DNA of 64,000 bases, taken from Prorocentrum cordatum. Taxonomy: Eukaryota > Sar > Dinophyceae > Prorocentrales > Prorocentraceae. A program made the position numbers and the translations under genes. Positions 45,261-56,300 of the stretch are shown here, one piece after another; the first letter of the stretch is position 1, and every line of letters begins with the position of its first letter. Below the pieces are notes generated by a model, which worked only from the letters and a program-made list of their open reading frames with translations, made no database searches and was not told where the DNA came from. The stretch lies in the NCBI GenBank assembly GCA_963575745.1, contig CAUYUJ010009358.1, positions 417,820 through 481,819 of the forward strand, written 5' to 3'.

Positions 45261-48200
45261 CACCCGGGACACACACACACACCTACATCACCACCGCGGG
45301 CTGGGTTTCTGTCATGGGGGTTGATCGGATTATTGTTTCGGCGGTGGGTTGCAGGGCGCGTCAAATCTCGCGATAATGACATGTCGCGTGTGCAGCGCCG
45401 TGTGGGCACGAGGCTGCATCCACAAAACAATAACAACACACCCACGTGGTGCATATTTCGGGATGGTGTCTAAAAACTCCTGGGTGGGCCCATCGTGTTT
45501 ATACACCACCACCGTGCTGCCATAGGGTGCTCGGGCGCAGTGCTTCACATCCGAAGGCGGCCGCCCTCTGCGCGCAGGACCACGTGGCGAGTCCTTGCGC
45601 CTGGCGGGGGCAGGAAGTGACTCGTCTGTCGGGGCGGTCGCGCGCAGGACTTGCTCGTTCCTATGGCCGCCTGGTGGTGGCGTATACCTTGGAGCCCCAC
45701 ACGCTGGGAGAACCGTCGTCCCCAGGCTGTGTTTGACCAGTTTGGGGTATCGGGGATGGACAGACCCCCTTTACTAAAACGTGGTTTAGTGAAAACGACC
45801 TGAGGCCCAAACCTGGCGGGCGCAAGCCTGGAAAATAGCGGCCACGGCGCCCTCTCGAGAACCGAAAACGGACAATTCACTAATCGACGTGTCACTGTTG
45901 GGGGTTCTGTCCACACCCGAGGGTATTCCTCTTGTGTGGAGGGACATGCCCGACGGAAAGGTCGTCAAGGGCTGGCCTCACCACGTCCCCCCGAGGAGCC
46001 CGAGGGGCGAGCTCGGTGCCCCCGCGCCGCCTCCGGCGGCGCCCTTCGCGCCCCGTTGGCCGAGGCGGTGAGAGGGCCGCGGACTTCTCCGAGGGCTCCC
46101 GACCTCGCGCTCTCGCGCTGCGCGAGAGCGCGAAGCGCGAATCACTCCGCGCTCTCTCGCGCCGCCTCCCAGGGGAGGAGCGGAGGGGCGAGGAGGCGTC
46201 GGAGCCAAGCCGCGAAGTGCGCGAAGAGCCTCGCGCCCTCGAGGGCGCCGCCGGTTCTCCGGGGGGCCCGTGGAGGGGAGGGCCGCGGGGACTCCTCCGG
46301 TGGGCCCCGCGGAGGCCCGCCGAGACGGACGGCCGCCAGCCCGTGTCACGAGGATGCGCGGCGAGGATGCAGTCAACTCGTGTCGTCTTTCGTCGTCGTT
46401 TCTTGGGGGGCCACATGCGAACCCTACCCCCACCCTCCCACTCAGAAATCGTGGGGGGTAGGGGTAGGGTTCGCATGTGGCCCCCTGTTTCTCCCTCTCT
46501 TGCCACAGGGCTCCTCTTGCGTTGGTTAAACAAAAGGTGTCCCGAGGATGCGCGGCGAGGATGCAAAACAAAAAACCTCGGAGGCCCATGCTGACATTGT
46601 GTTCGAACGAGGCAGGCCAGCGAAGGTCGCTGACGATGGGCCGAAGGCTCAAGGATGCAAGGGTACCCTTAAGTCGGGCCTGTCCTCCTACAGGGGGATC
46701 TTGGACGAAAAATAAAAGAATACTCAAAACATACTCAACAGATGCCCCAAAAATACTCCCAAAAACATCCCCGGACTATTGTTTTGACTATTTTTGAAGA
46801 TCCCTCCTGTAGAGGGACAGGCCCGACTCAAGGGTACCCTTGGGAAGGTTGTCCATCCTTACCATGCGGGATGACTGTACCTGGAGGGGTTGTCTGCGCG
46901 CAGCCCCAAGCCTCACCGCCCTGACCCTCCCAACGAGGCCGCCCCCCCGGACACCGCCGGGTTCAGGCTGCCGCCCGAGACGGCCCCGATCGCGTAGCCG
47001 CCCACGGTGACGCAGGAGCCGATGGCGAGCCCGAAGACCTCCGAGTAGCTGCCCTTCCTCGCGCTGGGCGAGCAGGCGACGCTCAGCACGACGAAGCAGA
47101 GCACGAACGTAAAGAAGACCTCGGCCACTGCGGCTTCCGATGGCTCGGGAGCAGAACACGGGGCTCCCCTGCGACCCCTCCCCCCCCATCGGCTACGCGC
47201 AAGAGTGACCCAGGCAAGAGTGACATTTGGTACGCGCGGACTGGGGGGGCGCAAGGCGGCCAAATCCAAGCGCGCCATCAGCTGCTATCGCATGACCCCG
47301 ACGAGCCCGCACCAACGGTCACTCTGGCGAAGGGTCACCCTTACTTGTAATTAGTCGATCCCGGACTCCCTCTGCCCCCTCCCCCTTCTCCCGGCCCTCC
47401 ACCCTCCCCGACGCCCATCAGGGGAGAGGAGAGGGACGCGAGGAGGGAAGGGCCCAGGGAAGAGCCTTCTCGCCTCGCGAGGGAAGGGCAACCCGCCTGG
47501 AGCTGTTGCCTGCCACTGGACTTGGCAAGCCAAAAGGCGGTGACAATCTTAGGGTTGTGTCGCGCCTGTCCCCCTACAGGGGGATTTTTGACGAAAAATA
47601 AAAAATACCCCAAAAATGCACCAAAAAGGTCCAAACGTACCCAACAAATAGTCCCTATATTATTTTTGGATCATTCTTTGATTATTTTGGGGGTATGTTT
47701 TTTCGTAGAAAATCCCCCTGTAGGGGGACAGGCCCGACATAATCTTAGAGATGCGCCCTCTCAAAAACTTCGAAAACCCTCGAGATTGGCATCGAGATCA
47801 GGTGATGCCAACCGTAAAAGACAATGATGCCCTTCAGGGTTAGGGGCGGAAGGGGAAGAGGGGAGCGCGGGCGCGAGCCGAGTCTTCGCGCTCCCGGTCT
47901 AGTCCGTAGCCTGCGCCAGGGGCGAGGGAGGTGGCGGCGGTGCCGGTTCCCTCGTAGATGAGGGTGTAGGTGAGCGCTGCCAGGATGCCGGCGAAGAGCT
48001 GGAAGCACACGTAGACGCCCGCGTCAACCGCGTCGATCTGCCCGATCGCCCAGACCGCCACGGTCACCGCAGGGTTGAAGTGGGCCCCCGACACATCACC
48101 CAGTGCGAAGATCATGCACATGAGCGACGCCGCGATGGAGAACACTTCTCCGTCGCCGAGGACATTGAGGCCGACGGTCAGCACAAGAAAGTAAGTCCCG

Positions 48201-50365
48201 AGTATCTCCGACGTCACCTTCGCCATCATCCCCGCCGGCTGCCCCTGCTCGAACTCCTCCGGCCGCACCACTGAGTACAGTGCTGAAGCCAGCGCGGCAC
48301 CTGCGAGCTCGAAGGCAATGTACACTGGAGAGTAACCCAAGGTCAAGCTGCTCGCCTCGATGCCGAGGGCGACTGCGGGGTTGAAGCATCCGAGGGAGAC
48401 GGCGCCGGCACCGTATGCGCCCGCGACGATCACGAAGCCGATGGAGAGGCCGTAGAACTGGTGCTTGCCAGCGTTCGCCGCGGAGCAGGCGGTGTTCAGG
48501 ACCACGAAGCAGAGCATGAGCGTGTACAGGAGCTCACTGGCGCCCGCTTGCAACCACGAGAAGCCTGAGGGCAGCGGAGGCCCTGACGAGGCAACGACCG
48601 CAGGAGCAGAGGGGGAAGCTCGCCGCGCTGAGGACAGGCCACTCGGCACGGATGACCCCCGAGCGCTGGGCCGAACAGCCTGCTCTGCACCCCTCAACAC
48701 GCACTGGAAAGGCACAGCGCGAGGTGGTGTATGGCAGGGTTTCTGTCCGGCCGCGTCCTCATCATCGCATCTACTTGCTTGCATGGTCCACCTCTCCCGA
48801 GGCGCCCTGGGCGTCCTGGCTCCTGCGCCTATCGGGCGGCCTCTGAGGCTTCCAGATTCCAGAGATGCCTTCCAACAAAGCCCATGAAGGCATCATAGAT
48901 GCCAAAACAGGGCTGGAACAAGACCCAAGAGGCCTCAAGATAGGCCAAGAGACGAGAGGGGGCATGCGACCAAAAGCATGGACAGGTAAAAGTGTTCCGA
49001 TGATGTGTCCTAGCCAACCTGTGGAGTTGGGTGCTCGCTTGAACCCGCAGCGTCGCGCGTCTCCTTATCCCCGCCTCAACTCTTATCCTCTTCATCCTCA
49101 CACTGCCCCTGCCCTCCGTCCGCATGTCCATTTCGGAATACCCCTCACGCGATTCGTCAGCTTCCATCGGGCTCCACCTGAGGCCCCAATAAGGGCGCCG
49201 CCACACAAATCTCCCCGCCTATTTCGGCGCACCCCTCGCACGATCCGTACCCCTATGAGGAGCTCCACCGCACAACAACCTACGGCCTCAGTGGAGGTGT
49301 TCGCATGAGTTCCCCTGCCCATGCCAGCGCACCCCTCACACGTTTCGCGTGCCCGGCAAGGAGTTCCAACTTCGGCCCCAGCGAGGGCGCCCACATGAGC
49401 GCCCCGTCCATTTTGGCGCAACCCTAACATGTTGAGTGTTCCCCCTCGCACGCTTCGCGTTTCATACGGATATCCACCTAAAGTTTAAGCCTTTCACTGA
49501 GGGCGTTCGCATGAATACCCCTCGCCCATTTCGGCGCAGCCCTCAGACGTTTCGTGCCACCATGACGAGTGCCACTTCCAATCATGTCGGTACGCCCCTC
49601 GCCTCCAAAGAGAGCTGTATCTGGGGCTCGAGTCGTGGTGTTCGGATGCCGCCCCGCGCCCATTTCGGCACGCCCTTCACACGTTTCCACTATAAGGAGC
49701 TCAACTTACGGCCTCAGCATGGGTGACCCCACGCCGCCCCGCTCCTATTTCTGCACCCTCATCTTGCGCTTCGTGCCCGCCCCCCCCTGCCGGAGCCTCA
49801 CCTAGGGCCTTCCTGTGGGCATGTCCGCATGTCGCCACGCGTCTACTTCGGCATAAGTAGCCCTCAGATATTCCGTGCCTTCAAGGGTAGCCAAACTCCA
49901 GACATACTGCGGTTCAGTGAGGGGAGGGTCACGCCATGCGCTACACGCAGCTGCATAGGGCTAGGCCCTTCGCCAAGCAAATTTGCTTCCAAAAATTTTC
50001 GGCCCAAGACGGACTCTGTAGTGCGCAAAAGAGCTCGAAGACGCCGTGTGAGTGGCCCAAAAGCAAGTTTGATCAAAACTACCCAAGACTGCCCAACATA
50101 ACTCTAATGTGGTCCTGATATGGCCTCAGAGGAACTCCAAGATGCCTCAAGCCACCGCCAAGCAAGCCCAGGGGGCAGCCCCAGACACGCCACAACGCCC
50201 CGATACGCCTCCAAGCCACGGCAAAAGGCCCGCCGAGATGCACAAAGAGACCTCTTAGACGCCCCAAGAGTCATTGCGAAACCTTCTCATCCAATGTTCC
50301 CCATTCTCTCTCTTTCTCTCTCTCTGGCTCTCGCTCTCTGGCTCTCGCTCTCTCTCTCTCTCTCA

Positions 50366-50399
<34 letters not shown>

Positions 50400-53300
50400 C
50401 GCGTTATGCCCGCCTCCTCCTCCTCCTACTCCTGCGTTGCGCCTTCCCCGAATTACAGGGGGCACGACCTGTTACATGGTGGGTTCCAGAAACCCTGAAC
50501 TAAAACACCTCGCCATCCTTGGGGAAACCGATGTCTACATCCGCCGGCCCCCGCCGGCCTTCTGCCGGCTTCCGCTGGAGGCGGCCGGCTTCCGCCGGAG
50601 GCGGCCTCGTTCTGCTCCCGCCGCCATCCGCCAACCCCGAGACCCCGGCATTGCGATTTGTGCGAGCCTGGCGTTTCCGCCCCGTTTCGGGGATGGACAG
50701 AACCCCCTTTAGTAAAACGTGGTTTAGTGAAAACGACCCGAGGCCCAAACCCGGCGGGCGCACGCCTGGAAAATCACGGCCACGGCGCCCTCTCGAGAAC
50801 GGAAAACGGACAATTCACTAATCGACGTGTCACTGTTGGGGGTTCTGTCCACCCCCGAGCCCCGTTTCGGGCCCTGGGACCCTTAGAAGATCGATCCGCC
50901 TCGAAACATGGCGCAAAAATGGGGTCCCAGGGCTCTGCGGGTCGTGATCTCTTGCGGTGTTGCACTTGTTTCCCACCGCCGGTGCTCGGGTAGCCTTCCG
51001 CCGACCTCCGCCGGGGAAGAGACGTCATGTCCTTCGGCCCTCGACAGCGAGAGCCTTTCCGAAACGCCTCACCTGTTACGACTCGCTTGCACCTGGGACG
51101 GAGGGACTTCACATGTTGCGGTCCTCTGGGCCACCCTTCAGTCGGGCCTGTACCCCTACAGGGGGATTTTCGACGAACCAAAAAAAATACCCCAAAAATA
51201 ATCCAAACATAGTCCTAAAATAGTCCGGGGACAATTTACAATGTGTTTGCCTTCTTGGGGTATTTTTGAACATCTTTTACTCTTCATCGAAAATCCCCCT
51301 GTAGGGGGACACGCCCGACATAAGGCCACCCCGAAGACACCCATGGGGACGTTTTTTCTTATTTGGCGTTGCGGCATCGGCCAGCAGGGGGGGCGAGGTG
51401 CGGGGGTCTCTGGCTCCGGACCTCTGCTTCACGCGGCTCTTTGCAGCAGTGTGTCTTATGGGGGAGACCCCATAAGACACACTGCTGCAATTGGGATCAC
51501 AGAAGGCGGGCCAGCTGTATGTGTGTCTCTTCGTATCGCTTATGTTCTCAATTTCTCTTTAACTTTCTATGTATTTTGTTTTTTTGTTTCTCTCTCTCTC
51601 TCTCTCCCTCTCTCTTTCTACACGTATATGTACGTGCATAAAAATGTGCCCTCCCTCTGCCTGAAACAGGCGCCAGAAACATGCAAGAACGGGGGGGGTG
51701 CGAGGGCCCACGCCGATCGGCCAGACAATGAACTACATCTGAGAAAACCCCAATCAGTGGATGATTTGGAAATTGATACTATGGATCTTGAGATCGATTG
51801 TGAGATCGATAATGAGATCGATACTGGAATCGATCGTGAGGACGATTCTAAGGTCGATCCTGACCTTGAGTGACATCGATTCAATGAGATCGATAATGAG
51901 ATCGATCGCGAGATCGCTCATGCGATCTCTAGTGAGATCGCTTGTGAGATCGATAGTGAGATCGATTGCGAAATCGATGGAGAAAGGGGCAATGATATCG
52001 ATGGTGAGACCGATCAATAAGAAGATCGACCAAGAACCCTGGAACCCGGGAACCTCGCCGCCCTCCGAACTCGGCCCGGAACCGGGAACCCCGGAACCCA
52101 GAACCGGGAACCCGGGAATCAGCGTGCGACCAAAATCGGCGGGACACTTTCGCCAAATGCTTCAACTTCCGCGAGGTCCCCTTCAGTGCAAGCACTGACT
52201 GGGAAATAAGAAAACGATCACCATCGCGCGCTCCTGCTTCCCCGGAGCCTGCGGAGGAGCGTGCGACGTGCTCCTCTCTCCTCTCCAGAGCTCGGGGGCG
52301 AGGGCTGCCGCACAGCAGCATGCCTGCCTCTCTCTGTACAGCAGGGGCCCGACCACAAAAAACCTTCCACAAGAAACCCAGCCCTGACACCCCAGGGCGT
52401 CCATTGATTTTCTATCATGACGAACCAACAACACACACCCATACCCATAGGGGGGTCGGAGAGGGCTATGGGTGCGTGTTGTTGGATGGGGGTCCCCGCT
52501 CGAACGGGAGCGTTCCCCAGGGTGCGACAACCCGCACCCATACCCATAGCCAGTCCTCCTCTCAACGACCCCCCCATATGGGTATGGGTGTGTGTTGCTC
52601 GTTCGTCATATCACTGTCGCTGTCATCAGGTAAGGACCCCCCCAGGATCTGAAGCATCCTGGGCACATTCCTTAGTTGACCAACGCCCCCATCGTACGTC
52701 GGGCATGTCCTCTCACAGGCGGATCTTGGAAGAAAAATGAAAAATAGTCCAAACATGTTCAAAAACAGGCCAAACCTAGTGCTTGTGTTATATATATATA
52801 TATATACACATATATACATATATAAGTCCCCACACTATTGTTTGACTAGTTTGATGTTGCCCCCATCGTACTTAAGGACCACATCCCAGACATGATTTCG
52901 AGCACCTGGAAAAGTGTCGAACGTGTGTGGAAGCAGTGTCGGACGAGTGTCTCCCAGGGCCCGACACGTGAAAACCCTTCAATGTTGGTACTTTCATGGT
53001 GCTCGAAATTCTTTCTGGTGGTCAAGGCTAGAGTAGGTTGGAACATCATAAGACTAGTCCCACCAGCCCTCTGGGCGTCGGTGGTTTAGGGCGTTTCCTC
53101 TTCCACCCCTCCCTCTTCCCCTTCGGGGAGGGGTTTACCGCTCCCCCTACCCCCTCCCCACTGACCTGGACAGGAGGGGCCGCGAGCGGTCAGAGCGTCC
53201 AAAACGGCCTCGGCGAGGAAGCCACAATCATTGTTTTTACTATGGTTTGGGCCCCATTTTGGCCTCCTGAGGGGGCAGCGCTAATGAAAGCTCCCCTCTT

Positions 53301-56300
53301 CTTTCATCGATTTCCTCCACGATGGCCGCAAGAGGCCCCCAGGATGCCCCAAGAGGCCGCAGGATGGCCCCAAGATGGCCCCAAGAGGCCCCCCCAAGAG
53401 GCCCCCAGGAGGCCCCCAAGAGACCCCCAAGAGGCCCCAAGAGACCCCCCAGAGGCACCCAAGGTGCTCCCAGAGGCCTCGGCGATAATGTCAAACCATT
53501 GTTTGCACTAAGGTTTTAGCCACATGTTGGCCTCTTGGGGGGGAGCACTGATTAAGAGGACTCCAAGAGCGCCTCGGAGAGCCCAAAATGACCTCCAAGA
53601 TGGCGCAAGAAATCCCAAGATGTCTCATACTGGCTTCCTCTGTGTGCTGTCCACTTCCCTGATCGAGGCAATCCCACCAGCCCTCTGGGCGTCGGTGGTT
53701 TAAGGCGTTTCCTCTTCCACCCCTCCCTCTTTCCCTTCGGGGAGGGGTTTACCCTTCCCCCTACCCCCTCCCCGTGGACCTGGACGGGGGGGGCCGCGAG
53801 CGGTCAGAGCGTCCAAAACGGCCTCGGCGAGGAAGCCAAAATCATTGATTTTACTGAGATGTTGGCCCCATTTTGGCCTCCTGAGGGGGCAAAGATGGCC
53901 CCAAGAAGCGCCCAGGAGGCCCCCAAAGGCCCCAAGATGGCCCCAAGAGGCCCCAAGAGGCCCCCAGGAGGCCCCAAAGAGGATCCCGAACGGCCCACAG
54001 AGGCCCCCCCGAGACACCCAAGACGCCGAAAAGCCCCTCAGGACGACCCTCTACTCGCCTGGGCGTCGTTTCTGGACGGGCTGGTGGGGATACGCGAAGC
54101 GTCTAGAATTTTGAACATTCCTCCTGTAGACGGGCATGCCCGACTCAACCCCAACATGGGCAGGCGGGCCCTGAGCTCTCGCAGAAGGCTTCGCCCCCCC
54201 CCCCCCCCTCGAAGAGACGGGCTCTGCCATCTCAAGACTGCGTCGAGAAGGACTCCGCCCAGTCACCAAGCATGAAACACTGGGGCGGGATGCAGGTCCG
54301 CGCGGAGTTATTTCTACCCCGCCCACCCCATCTTACATCCAGACCGCATACAGTAGGAGCTCGACCGCAAGAAGCCTTCCACGAGAAACATGATCTTGAG
54401 ACCCCAGGACATCCCTGGATTCGTGGTGTGGGAACACCGCGCCCTCCACAGCAGAACCATCGAGACCCAAGAACCCCAGGGCATCCTGGAGGCAAGCAGG
54501 GTGTCCCTTGGCATGGGTTTCCACTGTAATGCTCTGGGCACGGCGACGTACGTACAGCCGTCATGCTACCAACTGTCGCGCGGAGCAATGATCAGGTCGG
54601 GCATGTCCTCCCACAGGCGGATGTTCGGCCAAACATGGCAAAATAATCCAAAAATGCTCAACAATAGTCAAACAGTAATCCCAAAATCGTCCCCAGACTA
54701 TTCTTCTTACTATTTTTGAAGATTCCTCCTGTAGAAGTCGGGAGCGGCCAAGAGGGGGGGGTCCGAGAGGGGGGGTGCAAATCATGACCGGCGGCATGTG
54801 CGCGGCCCAGCGGGGGGGCCAGGGACGTAATGAAATGAGAAGAGGCGCCATAAAATCCGGGGACATATCTAGGGGGCAAATAAACCTACCTCGCGTTTGA
54901 CCACCCTCGCTTCCAAGAGATACCAAGCGATGCCAAACTACGGCCTGTACTGGTCAAGCCGCTTGACGAGGAGGCGCGTGGTATGACTTGGTTTTGCCTG
55001 GAAGCGAAAGCGGGGTAGGTAATTCACGCTCTGAATATCATGGCCCCCGCCATGATATCCACCACCACCCCAGTCATCCCCCCCCTCTTTGCCGCCCCCG
55101 TAGAAGGACATGCCCGACTCAAAGCCATGACCGAGAGGCCACGGATCCTCCGGCCCGGGCGAGCCTCGGCCGCGGAGAGAGGCTCCCCCGGCCTGCCTCG
55201 GAGGGGGCGGGCAGGACACAGGAGCCCCTCCCGAAACCGCAGTGGTCTGGCCCAGACCACTGCGGTCGCCGTTTTTTTTTTATTTAACCATTTTAGGTCG
55301 CCGTTTTTTTTTTTCACCGTTGTCATTTTCAAGGGGCACTTCTTCGAAAACGGTAAAGAAACGGCCCTGCCGTTTCCGGGGCCCACCAAGGGTCTGGGAC
55401 GCACAGGAGACATATCAACACTGCACGTCCGCCTTGGAGGCGCGCGTCCGACCCGGGCATGTAGCAGACCCATCTTGCGGTAGATCGCTTCCCGAGCGGT
55501 GTGGCCAGAAAGCGCCCGCCACGACGCACAGATTGTAAGATTCTTCGGTGCGCTCTTCGCGCCTGGGGGGCGACGTACACCGAGTAGTAGTATGATGGGG
55601 TGACGCCGATGGTCCTTACTTCGGCGTCTTGACAATACCTGTGCCACGTACCACTTGGCGATGACGGGCGTCACCGGGGAGGGGAGGGGGGGCCGGTCAC
55701 GCCTGGAAATCCCACCAGCCCTCTGGGCGTAGGTGGTTTAGAGAGTTTCCTCTTCCACCCCTCCTTCTTCCCCTGCGGGGAGGGTTTATCACTATTCCCT
55801 ATTAGTATACACCCCCTCCCCCAGGCGACTGGGAGCCAACCACGGTCAACGCGGGCACCCTCCACCATCCCTTTCAAAAAACAATACCAAACACACTCTG
55901 CCTCCAAATTCGGAGCATGCGCAGCGAACCCGATGCGGCCTCCTCCCACCATCCCTTTCAAAAAAACAATACAGAGTACACTTGGCGGCGGCGGCGGCTG
56001 CGGCGGGGGCAGCGGCTGCGGCGGCTGTGGCGGTGGCGGCGGCGGTGGCGGCGGCGGCGGCGGGGGCGGCGGCGGCGGGGGGCGGCGGCGGCGGCGGCGG
56101 CGGCGGCGGCAGCGGTGGCGGCAGCGGCTGCGGCGGCAGCGGCTGCGGCAGCGGCGATTCGGCAGCGGCGGCGCCGGCGGCGGCACCGGCGGGCGGCGGC
56201 GGCGGCGGCGGCGGCGGGCGGCGCGGCGGCGGCGGCGGCGGCGGATTCGCTCCCAGTAGTGAGCGAGACGGCTTGCGGGCGGGGAGGGAGTCTTGATCCC

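Larger units (their letters stand above)
43892..46954 (-). other. Aquaporin intron 4 (3063 nt, GT-AG)
   Basis: Interrupts the gene directly after the fourth NPA codon triplet. It contains an AATCTGGC tandem repeat and TA repeats (43930-44150), a 60-bp palindrome at 44216-44282, a GGGA/GGA tract (44450-44585), a half family A copy (45142-45225), F5, K3 and Q3 with A9 nested in it. 44590-45140 and 45955-46404 are GC-rich with no recognised feature. Confidence 0.7.
47128..47910 (-). other. Aquaporin intron 3 (783 nt, probable GC-AG)
   Basis: Lies in the loop before helix 4 of domain 2. It holds element V3 (about 47200-47345) and family A copy A10 (47556-47741), which sits inside a family H remnant (AATCTTAG on both sides). 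More than 40 percent of the intron is therefore transposon-like. Confidence 0.65.
54593..55121. mobile_element. Family A element A13 carrying nested B5 and C3
   Basis: Left half 54593-54737 (AGGTCGGGCATGTCCTCCCA to CCTCCTGTAGAAG), right end 55107-55121 (GACATGCCCGACTCA). Outer TSD GAGCAATGAT / AAGCCATGAC (7 of 10). Confidence 0.85.

Noticed and set aside
43892-46954. Additional aquaporin exons within intron 4
   Set aside because: The protein is continuous across NPA|VSIGIA, and no MIP-like segment was found in between.
48080-48274. Plus-strand frames overlapping the aquaporin exons
   Set aside because: The minus-strand frame shows clear MIP motifs; the opposite frames are shadows.
48565-48784. 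N-terminal extension of the exon 3 frame
   Set aside because: Sequence upstream of SGFSWLQAG lacks any membrane or MIP pattern and is replaced by exon 2 on splicing at CTCAG|GC.
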